Position numbers and translations under genes: made by a program
Notes under the pieces: generated by a model
Told to the model about the DNA's origin: nothing
The model's database searches: none
Seen by the model: only the letters and a program-made list of their open reading frames with translations
NCBI RefSeq assembly: GCF_050589625.1
Contig: NZ_JBNGOP010000009.1
Location: 62,001-126,000 of the forward strand
Source of the DNA: Pelagihabitans sp947500445
GTDB lineage: Bacteria; Bacteroidota; Bacteroidia; Flavobacteriales; Flavobacteriaceae
Direction of reading: 5' to 3'
DNA length: 64,000 nt
Shown: in pieces, positions 1-13,389 of the stretch
Numbering within the stretch: the stretch's first letter is position 1
Layout of the letters: each line of letters begins with the position of its first letter

Positions 1-3000
1 CGGATCCAGCGCATCCAGGTCGGCAAGGCTTCCGGTATAGTTGGTGTACAGTTCATATTCGTAGTCTCCCAAACCACCAATGGCATCGGCATAAATGGTG
101 GCGGTATCGTCAAAACACCCTATAAGGGTCGCCTCAACGTCTATAAGCGCTAACGGGGTGATTTCCGTTTCGGTAATTCCGTTGGACATCACGGCATCGC
201 ATTGGTTGGCATCGCGGACCAAAAACTGGTAGGTTCCCGCTCTTAGCGGACCGGTAAAGGAAGCATTAGGGAATACTTCAGAATCACCGCCGGACATTGG
301 AGTCCATGTATTGTTTTGGGTATTAAAATATTCATAAGGTCCAACTCCCGTACCTGCGCCGCCCGTAGCGGTCAGTAAGAACGTGGCGCCGTTATTACAG
401 GTCATTGAAGCTGTTTTTACCAACTGTGGCGCTACCTCGGTCGGGTTAATGACCTCTATTATATTGGATTCCTCGGAACAACCGATATCGTCGCTTACGG
501 TAACACTATAAAAACCAGGTGATAAATCGTCGAATGTAGGTCCATTTTGGACAACACTCTGTTGGGGAGTATTCGAAGCACTGTCACCATAACGGTTCAA
601 TTGATATTCATACACCGGATTTGCAGGAACCGTCCGAGGTCCTACGATTGCCGTTAAGCTGGCATCGTTACCATTAAAACAACGGAGTATCGGCGTAGAT
701 ATGGTAGCCACAATATCATCGGGTTGTTCCAGTACGATTGCAGTGGCGAACGTAGCAGGGGTACAGTTAATGGCGTCCGTAATGGTAATGTCAAAACTTC
801 CTTCGGTAAGGTTCTCAAAGATATAGGCCGAAACGCCCGTTTGCGTAAAGCTTTGTGATGCGGACTGTATGGTGATGGTGTATGGACCAACACCGCCCGT
901 TGGCGCAACCCTTATTTTACCCTCGTCGTTTCCGGCGCCACAGCTTACAAATGCTTCAATGGTGGCATTTGGCATAATTTCATCGGGCTGGCTAATGGCA
1001 AAATAATTGTTCAGATCACAGTTCGGAACGCCTACTTGTGAAATCTGTACCCGGTAATTGCCAAATGGCAATCCGTTTGGATTGATGACCGTATTGGCGG
1101 GAGCCCTGCCTTGATCTACTTGGGTATCATCCGTAAAATCGGTTTGTGTTCCGTTGGTTTCAAATATGGTCCAATCAAAATCTCCGGTATAGCTGCTATC
1201 AGAAATTTCCAAGGTAATCGCCCCAGTGGCGGTGTTATAGCAGATGACATCGTTCAGTTTGTCAATGGCAAGACTGAAGGTGTTGGGGTCTTCTACGATA
1301 TATTGTACCTCCAATATGCATTGGGTAGCAATGTTCTGCGCTTCAAATCGGTGTACACCGACTTCTAAACCAGGGAACACGGCAGAGGGCTGATATGTAC
1401 CGCCCAATTCTCGGAACAGGTAGTTGGCAGGATCCGCCGCGGAGTTGGTAAAGGCACTTTCGGCATACAAGGTCACCGTTTCAAATCCACAAGAATCGGG
1501 AGTTGCGGTAGCCGTAAGATCGGTAAACTCATCAAAAGGCACAATTTGAACGGTGTTTGCCGCCATTCCCGAACAACCGTCCGTATCAAAGACTTCAATA
1601 CTATAGTTTCCTCCCGCAAAATCGGTTTCCGTATAGTCCGGGCTGCTGCCGTCCTGTACCGTAATGCCGGTATCGGTGTTTACGAATACGTATCTTGGGT
1701 AGGTATTGGTACCTCCGGTAACACCGGTAACGCTGATGGTAGGGAAGTCCGTTCTGTTCCCATTGCTACATTCGAAGGAAACCGGGCTCGGGTCGGGAAC
1801 CAGTATTTCGCTAGGTTGCGCAATCGGAATGTCGATGGTATCGGGACAACCATTGTCGCCCGTCACTGTCACCGTATAGCCGACACCGCTGGTGCTGGAA
1901 AGGCCGTCAAAAGTGGCGGTCAATGCCGTGGTAGTTGTTGGTAGTATCGATGTTGCGGCACCATCTACAGCGGTAATTTCAAAATTGTACGGGCTTAGGC
2001 CATTGTCGGGAACGCTAACGGTGATCAAACCGTCCGCTACGTTAAAACAACTGGCATCGTCCACATTATCGATCGCAATTTGCGGATATACGATGGCGAC
2101 CAACTCTTCTACAATGGTTTTGGGACAACCACTGATGTCATCCGTAATGGTAAAGGTATATTCCCCAACATCGGATAGGCCTGTAAATACCCCTGTGTTT
2201 TGTGGTGGAAAGGGTGTAGAACCGTCAGGGAACGTTACCGTATAGGTATAGGTACCCGAGGATCCACCGGTATGGGTAATGGTAATTTCACCCGGACCGT
2301 TACAGTCGATAGGTTTGACGATGGTCTTTGAGGGAACGATAGGGTCAAAGAACGTAATCGTTGTCGGTGTTGTGGCGGTACATCCCCATTGGTCGGTGAT
2401 GTCCACGGTGTAGTCGCCCGCTCCCAATCCTGTAAACAAGGTTGTCGTCTGCGGTGCGCCAAAAGCGATTCCGTTTCGTAATAACTGGAACGTATAGCCA
2501 CTCCCCTGTCCGCCACTAATAGGATTGCCGGAAGGAATACCGGTAATTTCGATTTCCCCTTCAAAATCGGTACAGTTTTGTTGAATGATCTGTAGATCTG
2601 CTAAGATCGGGGATGGATCTGTTAATCTAACATTGGGCAGTTGATGTGTGCAGCCTTCACGGTCCATGATCCATACTTCATAGATGGCGGCACTCAGATT
2701 GTCCGCCCTCGGACTTGTACCATAGTTGGCGGCATCATTGGTATCGGGAGTTAAGGAAGTGTCAAAAATGAAGTACGAATAATCGCCCCAACCTCCTTGA
2801 ACGTCGATAATTTCAATAGTTCCGTTGTTTGTGGGGTTACAGGTGATTTCGGTAAACGTGCGGTCTCCGGAAATCGGATCGCTAGGTTCGCCGATGGTAA
2901 AGGCACGTCTGTTGGAACAGCCGGGCAAGTTTGTTTGGGTAATCTCAATGTTGTATCCTGAGGCGATCAGTGCATTTGATGAGAGTGTGTTTTCATCGCC

Positions 3001-6000
3001 AGAGTCGTACGCTATGTCATCGGTATAATCCAATGGCGTATTGTTGTCCCTATAAATCGTCCAAGTAAACGGTCCGGTGTAAGTGGCGTCCGTTAGGGCG
3101 AAAGTAACTGCACCAGTGGCACTGCCATGGCACACTACATTGTTCGTTACGGTAACATCGATATCAAAGGTGTTCGGGTCTTCGATGGTTTCCGATACGG
3201 GCAGTATACACCCGGTGTCCTTATGGCGCACCAATATCGTGTAGGCGCCTATGGACAGGCCACTGAAAACATTGGGATCTTGCCAGGAGGTACCGTTGTC
3301 GATACTGAATTCGAACCTTGTGGTATCGTTGAACGTAGAGGTCGCCGTGATGGTGATTTCCCCATCAGGGGTTGGGCTACAACTTACGGTATAGGCGCTG
3401 GAGACCGATAATAATTCGTCAAAACCGAGTATGGTAACCCTTGTTGGAAGCGCAGCATTGGAGCAACCTTCATCGTCATAAACGATGATGTCGTAGTCAC
3501 GGTCAGTATTAATGACCCTGGTTTCCGTATAGGTGTTATCCGTACCATCTTGCAATACGGTCGTCGTGGCGGTTTCTATAAACACGAACCTTGTATAAGT
3601 ACCCGACCCACCGTTGACCGATCCGGCACCACTGGTAAGTACGGTGATAACGGCGTTGTTTTCATTGTTTCCTGCGGTACACGCAAATGGGGTAATGGCG
3701 ATCGCCGTTAGCGGAACATCCACTATTGAAGGTTCGGATATGGTGATCGGTATGGTAGTATCCGTAGGGCAATTGTTGGTCGCGGCATCGGCGGTAGCCG
3801 TAACTACGTAGCCAGCAGCTGTCGTTGTTGGCGCGAGCCCGGTAAAGATAGCACTTGTAGCCGATGTGGTGGTGGGCAGTATGGAAACTGCGGCACCATC
3901 CAAACTGGTAATCCTAAACGTATAGGGACCGATTCCGTTATCAACAACACTGACCGTAATGGTACCGTCGTTTTCGCCGAAACAACTGATATCCGTTGCC
4001 GCAATGTCGTCAAAAACAGGTGTTATCCGGTCTTCGACCCTTAGCGGTATTACCGTTGGGCAGGCCGACGAATTGGTATCGTATATGGAAACCGTGTACA
4101 CTCCTGGGGTATCGGCCAGGTTCCATACGGTACTATGGGTCGGCGATGCGACTCCTGAAGCGGGTATGGCCGTTCTGGTCTGATTGACCGGACCGTTGAT
4201 CTCATATTCAAAATTGCCCGATCCGTCCGTAGCCGTAATGGTAATTTCCGCATTGCCCGAACCGATACAGTTCAACAGTCCGGTTACCGTGGCGCTTGCC
4301 TGAAATTTTGGAAAAATAGTGAAGTTTTCCGTTTCCCCACAACCCTCCAAGTCCTGAATGGCAACCGTTTGTGCAACAGTACTGGAACTCAACCCTGTTA
4401 TGGTGTATTCGTTACTGGCATCAAAAACGATGTTCTGGAAGGCCGAACCGTTGACACTTATGGCATAGGGAGCGTTACCCGCTTGGTCGAGCGTTACCAG
4501 CACCTCATAATTGCCCTCGGTAGCGCACTCATCTACGACGGCCAACGAAATTTCGGGATCGGGATCGGTTTGCACATCAATTCGCGGCGATTTCCAAATA
4601 CAGTGAAAGGCGTCTTTGATATACACGTCATAACTACCGCCTTCTACATTAAATACGTTGGTTGCCGAACCTGCCCAAGTGGCCCTTACCGGTGGGGTTG
4701 TCAAAAACGGCAATATTTGGTATTCGTAGGGTCCGGTACCAAATTGTCCATTGGCAGTGATAACACCTGCATTTAGATTACAATTGTCGTTTTTGGTAAC
4801 GTTTACGTCGCCCGATAGCGGGTTTACCGACTCTCGGATGGTAAAGGTGCCACCAGCTACCGAACAGCCGGCGTACGGACCGCCTACTTCCGTCAATAAC
4901 AGATAATACTCGCCCTGTGGCAAAGCTCCTGCGTTGTTTATGGTTTGGGCGGTGACGGGAGCGCTTACCGGCACGGAAATAGGAGCTCCGGTGGAAATGT
5001 TGGACTGTGCATTGAATATTTCGTAAGTTACATCTGATGCCGCGGCATCGTAATTGTCAAAAGTGAACGAAATGTTTCCATCGGCAAATCCGGTGCAGCT
5101 TACATTGGCCACCTCATCCAAGGTCGACGTTAGATTGGATGGCGAATCGATAGGCAATAAGGCCTCTTCGAAATAATAACAGTTGGTCACATTGTCGTAA
5201 ACGACAAAGGTATAGGTGACTCCCGGGCTAAGATAAATACCATTGGCCGCCTGCGAAAAGGTTACCGTATCCCCGCCAGGGGTATCCGGCCCAACGTAGT
5301 TGCTGGAATAGGGCGGTGTATTGCTTTCGTAAATGGCAAAAGAATAATCACCACTACCAACAGCACTACTTACCGAAACGATTGCGGTCCCTCCATCGGC
5401 GCAACTTGCCGTTGCTGTGGTGACATCAATGTCCAGATCATTGGGCGGCGAGGCGATAATTTCGGTTTGAAATGCAGAACACCCATTGGCATCGACTACG
5501 TCAATTTGGTAAATACCAAAATTTAAGATATCGAAGGTATGGTCTCTGGTAGTAGCAGTAGTGGCATGTGTTTGCGTAGGGATGCCGTTATTGGCCGAAA
5601 GGTAATACGTGTATTCGGCGGTGCCTCCCGTAATTCCTGAAATACTTATAGAGCCCGGATTGGTCGTGGTGCCGCTCACATCACAGGTGATAGGAGTGCT
5701 CGTAGCCGTATAGTCGATAATGGCCGGCTCGGTAATGGTTTCGGTACCCACAACAAAACACCCTTTGGCGTCCGTTACGGTCACTTCATAATTTCCTGCT
5801 GCGAGGCCTGTAGTCTGTGTGCCGTAGTTGGTGGCCGTACTGGTGTTTACCACGGAAATGGTAAAGGGCGCCAAACCGATATTGGTATCGATAACGATAT
5901 CCAAGGCCCCGGAAGCATCATTGTTACACCGTAGGTTGGTCGGGGTAATACTTGTGATGACCGGTGTAAGGGCCGGAGAAACCACAACCTCATTGGTGGT

Positions 6001-9000
6001 TACGGTACATACGGTCGGTGTTGTGGTGTCGGATACCAAGAAATAGTAGGTGCCGTCGGTATTGGTGGTAAATACGTTGCCCGTAAAGCCGCTGGTGTTC
6101 CACGGTCCAGTGGCGGTGTTGCCCCACTGATAGGAGTAAGTTCCCGAACCGCCGATAGCGTCGATATCAATAGTAGCGTCCGCCGTACAGGTCAGATCCG
6201 ACCGTAAGGTGGCGGTCGCCCTTAGCTGAGGGTTCAATACGATGGTTTGTTGGGCAGGGCTACAGCCGTATGCATCCCGAACATCGATCGTATAGCTACC
6301 GTTGGCCAAGTTGGAGAACGTATAGTTCAATGAGTTGGCCGGTGTTGGGGCTTCCCATGGACCTCCATCGATGCGGAACAGGTATGCTCCATTTCCTCCG
6401 GTAACATTTACTGCTATGGTACCGTCGTTGGCACCGGAGTAACAAGGTGTAGGGACGGCGGTAAACGCTGGTATTGTTGGGGTAACAATGGATAAGGCCG
6501 TATCTATTTCGTCATCGCAACCGTTTACGTCCCGCGCCCTAACGATATAATCTCCTGCCGACAATCCGGAAAAAATGGTATTGGACCCGTTAGTGGCATA
6601 ATCGTAACCGCTAATGGCAGTTCCACTCGTGTTCTCCAACTGATATTCGTATCCAGGGGTTCCTCCCATGGCATCGGCCGTTATGGTGGCACCTGTGGCG
6701 GTATTGTTACAGGTCAACACTTCTGTTACACTCGCCGTGGTGCGCACTGCGCTGGGTGCGGTCAATGTTCGTGACAAGGGAAGCGTACAGGACCCAACGG
6801 TAATATCGATGTTTAGGGTACCGTCCCCTAGGCCTGTTAGATCTAATGGGCTGGTGGTTCCGGTCTGTGTAGTGGTGCCACCATCAGTGGTGTAGCTATA
6901 GCTACTGCCAAAATTTTCGATTTCGATACGGATGGTCCCGTCGGTGTCAGAATTACAGCTGGGGTCGGTAGCTCTGATTATTGTGGCGGCAAAGGCTTGT
7001 CCGTCCAAAACGGTAAGGTTATGGTCGAGCGAACAATCGCGCCCATAGTCTACGGTAACCGTATGTGGGCCGGGGGAAACATTGGAAAACACATTGGCTC
7101 CCGTTCCGGTCTGGCCGGGCAATGCCCCATCCAGGATATAGGTGTAATTGGCGTCAAATGGGGTAATGGTAATGTTTCCGGATCCATCGCAATTATAGGT
7201 GATGGAATCTCCTAGGGTCGGTGGGGTCGGTAAGGGGTCGATTACCACATCCGGTAAAACGAGGGTACAAACAGGGTCATTGGCGTCCCGAACGAGAATA
7301 GTGTAGGTACCATCTGCTAAATCGGTAAAAATATGACCTCCCGTAGTGCTTGTGGTCCACGCACCATTGTTAATGTTGTATTGGTAGCTGCCGGAGCCTC
7401 CCATGGGGTTGCTCACGGTAATTTGCCCAAGTACGGGCCCACAGAGATAATCCTGTGTGAGTACTGGGTTATCAGCGGACAACGCGTCGGGCTGTGCTAT
7501 CGTTCTGGCAATAAATGCAGGGAGATTACATCCTCTGTTGTCGATGACCTGAATTTCATAATCTCCCTGTGAAAGGTTTGGAAAGTTAGGGGAGAGTTGG
7601 TAGGAAGCGCCGTTGTCGATACTATAACGATAGGGTGCTTCTCCTCCTCCATTGACCGTTACCGATATGCTACCATTTGCGCCGCCGTTACAACTAACGT
7701 CGTCATGGGCAACACTGACATCCAATGGCGGATCTTGGGCGATAGTAATCGGGAACAGTTCTTGGCAGTACCCCGGATTTCCCGAATTGTCCCGAACAAA
7801 CACATCATAATCATCGGGAACCGACACTGAAATCGGATTGGTGGTGGAGAAATTCCCGTCCGGCGGAACGGTACCGCGCGGGGCAATGGCAAATACAAGG
7901 GTCCCCGACCCACCGTTTGCAGTAATGTTTATGTCCGTTGCGGTATCACATGCGCGAATGTTGGCGGCGGTGGCGGAAATATTCAGGGATGGACTTATTT
8001 GGGCAGTTTCCTGTACCGCATCGCATCCCAGACTATCACTAACATCGATTGTGTAAGATCCGTTTGACAAGTCTTCAAAAACATAGGTATTTGGTGTCGC
8101 CGTATCCGGGGATAGCCAAGGGCCGGTTCCGTTCAATTGGAACAAGTAAGTGCCAGTACCACCCGAAACGGTCACCGTAATGGTGCCATCACTATTACCG
8201 CTGTAACAATCGGTTGCGTCTACCGTATCGATAACAGGTGTGCTAGGGGTAACAATTTGAATGGGTGTGCCCGTCTGTGCAGGGCAATTATTGGTATCTA
8301 AAACGGCCACGATGTAACTGCCCGCTCCCAATCCTGAAAAGACCGTATTGGTAGTATTGGTGGCAAAATCGTATCCCGTAATCGGGGTGCCGGTATTGGC
8401 ATCTTGCAGTTGATAGGTGAAACCGGGGATACCTCCCGTAGCGTTGGCCGTGATGACCGCGTCATCGGCATTACAGGTCAGCGCGGAGGTAACCGAAGCA
8501 TTTACGGTTATCAAATCGGGTTGGGAAATTGTTGTCGTTAACGAGAACATACAACTGGTATCGTCCGCCTTACGGATCCAAACGGTATGTGACCCGGCCG
8601 CATAGAGCTCCGGTGTGGGTTGTGGGGAAGTAGTGCTATTGGTCCAAGTGCCCCGATTGTCCACGGAGTAGTCAAAACCGGCGGTTGGGTCAAAATTGGC
8701 CACGCTAAAGGTAATACTACCGTTGCTTTGTCCGTTACATGTTACATCTTTGGTTCCGGTAATGGCCCCTTCAAAGGTTCTACCACCCTCGATCAACACC
8801 TCGGTATCGATAGATTGTTCGCAAACTTCCGGTGTCTGTTCCACCAGAATATCGTCAATGGCGACGTCATTGCCATTATCTTCACTTTCATTAGTAATAA
8901 TCAATAGCTCCAAGCTACTATTTGTGCCAGGGTTTAACGAAATTAAAGGAGGTTGGTTCCAAGTGTTGTTACGAGGAATGATACCTGTTGTTGCAGAAGC

Positions 9001-12000
9001 TACCAAATTTCCGGTACCACCGGTCGCACTGACCTCTCTAAGTTCAATAGTCAAATCGGGGTCAACTCCATTGGGGTTCCCCATTTGCATGAGGTTTAAA
9101 GCCCACAAAGAAACTGTGATGTCTTGATTTGGGTAAATATCATTTATTATACTACGATAGATGGCTTGTCCCGTATCGGGTTCACCGATATTTACTACCA
9201 AATATCGACCATCAGGATCGCTTCCGTTGGAGGTATGATCTGTCACCGGGCGGATCCAAGCACCAAAAGGACTAACAATGTTGCTGGTGACGGCATATTC
9301 GTTGTCGTTTATTTGGGTGTTGGTACCGTCCCCTGGGCGCATATTGGCGTGTGTGCCCCCTGTTTGATCTTCATAGTAATATATGGTGGTATTGGGGCTG
9401 GGCACCGTGGGTCCCGAGCCGAAATCTTCCAGTAAAAGAACACTAGGTGTCGGTGGAGTTTGTGGAATATAATTTGTTGTTACCGTATAAGTGGCGGGCG
9501 TGAGTCCGGTAAAGGTATTGCTATCGGGAGGGGTATTCAACACCCCATTAAGTTCATAGGTATAGTCGTAGGTGGTAATGTCCGGACTCATTTCAATGGT
9601 GCCAAGACCATCACAACCATAGTCCACTGTTGGCGTAAGGGTGACGATGGGCCGTTGTGGCAAATCGTCCACGGTGATATTCATAGGGAATTCGCAGTCG
9701 TTGGCATCCCTGACGATGATAGTATACGATCCCGCTTGAAGGTCGGCCACACTATTGGTTCCAAAGTTGGCACCACCATCAAAACTATAGCTGTAGGGTG
9801 CCGTACCACCGGTAACATTGGTGACCCGAACCTGCGCTCCCAAGGTAGGGTTACAACTAACGTCCCTGGATACCCCGGTAGCCGCGGATAACGGAAATGG
9901 TTCGTTGACATCGTGTACAAAACGTACCTCGCAACCGGAGTCGTCCGTAACGACTACATTATAGGTGCCGGCACCTAGGTTTACAAAGCCTGCCGTGTTT
10001 TGGAAAGTGGTTCCGTCATCGATACTGTATTGATAGGGCGATACCCCACCTGTGGCCACAATATTGATTTCGCCATCGGTCCGCCCACTACAGGAAACAT
10101 CGACCGGAGTGGGCACCGTGGCCGTCATGGAGCCGTTGTCATCTATGCGAACGGGATTAGAATATCCGATACAGTTGTTATCGTCTACTACGATAAAGAT
10201 GTAGGTTCCATCATCGTTGGGAATATAGGTATAGATGTCATCGGCGTCCTCATCTTCCCATCCAAAGGTAAAGGTATTGCTCAACCGAAATTCCGAACCC
10301 GGAATATCGCTAATGTCGGTATATAACTGACTTCCGTTTTTACTCCAAATGGCATAACTGTATTCTGTGCCGGCAGGACCCCCGTTGGGAGTAAGTTCAA
10401 TTGTGCCGGCAGTACAACCAATATTTGCCGTTGTTATAGCGGAAACAACGGGATTAGGATCTCGGGATAGCGTTACATCGGTAACATTAAAACAACCGTC
10501 CGCTGTTCGGGTAATGATATGATAATCTCCTTGGGTAAGGTTGTTAAAGGTAAAATTGTTGCTGGGTTGTGCCCTTTCATCATCCAAAAACGTTCCACCG
10601 GGATGCCCGGCATAATAATCCGGACTGGTAATCGGGGGCGGTGGGCTACCATCGGCGATACGAATTTCGTAATGATAATCCCCTACCACGTTCAGGGCCT
10701 GAATGTTTATGGAACCGGGGGTATTGCAATTTTCCGGGGTCAGGTTGGTGGTTACCTCAAAAGGTCGTTGCAATACTTCTATGGGATCGGTTTCAAATAC
10801 ACAGGCCCCTGTTAACGGAAGTCCGTCCGGCCCCAATTGGATCACTTCTACCTTGTAGGCCCCAGAGGTGGTAATATCAAAGCTATTGCTGACACCATAA
10901 GGTACTTGAACGCTATTGGTGGACAAGTTGAACAATTGAAAACCATAGCCACTGGTCGGTCTGGTGACCGTAATGTTGCCCGGGGTTTCACAAATGATGT
11001 TCCTTGATCGGAATTCGATGTCGAGGTTGTTCTGAAATACGTTAAAGTAAAAGATACTGGTACAACCGTCCTGGTAGGTGAGTACCACCCGATACTGGCC
11101 TGCCGTATTTGCCGTAAAAACGTTTCCGGTAGTGACCTCGGAATAACAGCTATTGGTTACCGTAGGGCATGAAGGATCGGTATTTACGCAACTTCCCGAT
11201 GCATTAAAACGCTGCCAGGAAATTCCGCGAGCATCCGATATGTTCAGCGATATGTTTTGGGAATCGTTAGATCCGCAAAGGAAAAGGTTGGTAATGTCCC
11301 GTCCATTATCGCTACAGGTGGCGATTTCGCCCCGGATATCATTGTCGGGATCTCCATCGTTATTGGCATCGTTAAACAGGGCAATGATCGGATCGGTCTG
11401 GGTGGTGCCAAAACGCTCTACATTGATGATTTCCTTAAAACCCTTACAAGGATCGTCTATTTGTTTGTCCACAATATAGGTGCCGACATCGCTTACTACA
11501 ATACTGTTCTGGGGTCCATCGGACAATACGGGATCACCTGGGTCGATTTCACCATTATTGTTGGCATCAAGGACCCATACATAGTTGTTGAAGTTTTCTC
11601 CAGCTTCTAATTGTATGCTGTTTCCACAAAGTTGTTCCGTTCTTGTAAAATTACAATCGTCTAGATCATCGAGCAAGAAATTGGTTGCGCCCGGAGTTAC
11701 AAAACCACAATTGTCAAAATCCGAGACACTGGGGTCATCGGATATGGTAGCGGAATTGTCGACACCGCGATAGGTGGAATAAGCTAGATTATCGATTCTA
11801 TTGGAACAAGCGTCTACAAAATCAAAGCAATTTTCGGCAACCCTCACTTGAATTCGAATAGTATATCGGGGCCCACCCTCCAAAACCAGATTATCGGGTA
11901 TCGCGAAAAAGAGCTCTCCGGGAGCTTCTTCCTTATAAACAACATTAGGCGCCTGTGATAGATCTACGTTTACAAGTGTCGTATTTATAGGGAGCAGATC

Positions 12001-13377
12001 GCGAATGATGTAATTTGCCTCGTAGGGGTCTGAGCTTCCGGGTATTAAACCTGTGGCATCATCATTTCCAATGTTATTAAACGTAAGCTCGTAAATCAGA
12101 TCATCTCCCAAGTTTACTCCGGCACCGGTAATATCGTTGGTATTGGGGTCGGGATTGCCAAATTCGCGAACCTTTTTCTCCAACACAATATTGGGTTCGA
12201 TAATTTCAACTGCAAATACCGCCAGAAAAGGACCATAACCATCACCTGAAGACGTGAAACGCAAGGTCGCCTCTGTTTCGTCATTCGGTAATATAGAGTT
12301 TAAGTTGTTGTCGAGTTCAATTAAATCCAAGTCTAGACCCAAGGTGTTCGTACCATAGGGGGTTCTTGTGGGAACCTGATTTCCTTTATAGGTTATTGTG
12401 GAATTGAAGAAATTGTTTCTGGGGTTGTTGTTCTCTTCCAACCTATTGAACCCGCCCGCTGCTATTGGGGTATCGATTAAGAATCGATCTCCGCGAATTC
12501 CCAAATCCCCTTCCAACGCCGCTACACCAATATTGGCATTAACATTAAAAGGAGCGGGTAACGTTCTAAAACCCTCGACCAATACATCAATATTACTGGC
12601 ACTTCTGGATACACTGGCGTATCCGTCAAATGTGGAAATGAACTTACCAGGTTCGGTAGGGTTTTCATAGATAACTACCAAGACCCACCCTGCGGAGCTG
12701 GAACCACTGCGCCTTCCGCGAGTGGCCCTGATATTGGCCGCGGTATATTCCCCGTTGGGATTGGCGTTCGAACGAACTAAATCGGTTACATTTTTATAGC
12801 ATACTACAGGACCGTCCTTTATAAATGTCCCTGGATTTGCTGGTTGATAACCATTGACTATAATATCATCTTCTTCCCCGGCCGGGTCAGGGTCATTATC
12901 TGCAACGAGGTCTACATAGTTACCTCCCGGAATTTTGAACTTTATTTCGTTCCACTCCTCTATTCTTGGTGTGCCGCTAAATTGTTGTCCTCCATTGGTG
13001 CTTCGTTCATTGGGGTAAGTTCCCGCCCAATAGAGTCCGGCATATCGTACTTGCGAACAATCCGGATCCGGAATGTTAAGTTCGGCACTACTTGAGCTAA
13101 AGGTAGCGGGATCGGAGTCAATGTCGATATACTCCATCCAAAGGCTATTGTTGTTCTGGTTTCCGTTGTAAGGGGTATTTGCTTGTTGCGGGTTGCTTTG
13201 GCTCGCCCGGTTCATGATGTTGTTTCCTACCAAAAGGATATCCCCGCGAATTTCAATATTATCACCGTCCAAACGGGGTTCAAATTCTACGTATTCTTGT
13301 GCTGACATCCAAGTTGTACAACTTAGAAACAGCGCTAGAAGTAACAGTCTGCGATATGGGGAACAATGATGTTTCGT
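1..13377 (-). CDS. Giant SprB-repeat T9SS surface adhesin (partial, runs off the left edge)
   Basis: One uninterrupted minus-strand frame fills this region; the codon at positions 3-1 is still in frame, so the C-terminus lies outside the window. About 4,450 residues are visible. A signal peptide (RRLLLLALFLS...MSAQ) is followed by about 700 residues of mixed N-terminal region, then by eye about thirty repeats of roughly 80-110 residues. Typical repeat ends read G-Y-T-V-x-V-x-D-x-x-G-C, with starts such as SCNGxxDGxI, which is the SprB repeat style of gliding adhesins. A jelly-roll-like domain is inserted at about 8839-9441. The PorP/SprF gene lies 12 nt upstream in the same frame, which fits a cargo-partner pair. 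By family, these proteins are exported by the type IX system and displayed on the cell surface. The start is unresolved: the first in-frame ATG (13308-13306) lies at the end of the signal peptide, so I place the start at ACG (13377-13375). Exact relation to F. johnsoniae SprB is inferred. Confidence 0.85.
1100..2070 (-). repeat. Second block duplication in the giant adhesin, copy B
   Basis: The protein encoded here repeats the domain order of about 3000-4010. Shared landmarks are SCFxxxDGxITVSVxDNG, DGAAxSILPTTT, YTET, IVPFDEF against ITILGFDEL, EDPNTF, ATGAxT, YTGxFxWTI and the acidic TDD. The offset is about 1,930 nt, or roughly 640 residues. Boundaries are approximate. Confidence 0.55.
3000..4010 (-). 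repeat. Second block duplication in the giant adhesin, copy A
   Basis: This is the partner of the 1100-2070 block and shares its landmark phrases in the same order. It differs from the 6255/8015 block pair, so at least two separate multi-domain duplications shaped this gene. Confidence 0.55.
6255..7710 (-). repeat. Multi-domain block of the giant adhesin, copy 2 (no insert)
   Basis: This block matches the block at about 8015-10110 domain by domain. Shared landmarks in order are DVSCxGxxxG, Y-x-Y-S-I-D-x-G, a C-D-G-x-G-x-I segment, ASVTxxLTCN, G-Y-D-x-A-T-N, C-Y-S-G-x-x-D-G-T-I and NGSYTIDVxD. The difference is that this copy has no jelly-roll domain after its H-T-V-T-V-D-Y strand. Boundaries were judged by eye and may be off by tens of bases. 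Confidence 0.6.
8015..10110 (-). repeat. Multi-domain block of the giant adhesin, copy 1 (with jelly-roll insert)
   Basis: This is the partner of the 6255-7710 block, with the same order of SprB-type repeats and shared phrases. It is about 640 nt longer. Most of the excess is a domain of about 200 residues at 8839-9441, which begins VLLLEDFGSG, contains VSLWALNLM and ends NDVAIDDILVEQ. The insert looks like the carbohydrate-binding-type jelly roll often found in Bacteroidota secreted proteins. Boundaries are approximate. Confidence 0.6.
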
Positions 13378-13389
13378 AACGGTTTGGTT

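Noticed and set aside
1..13377. Many short plus-strand and minus-strand frames across the left 13 kb
   Set aside because: They lie in other phases of one open minus-strand frame that codes for SprB-type repeats, so the region is one gene and not a gene-free area.
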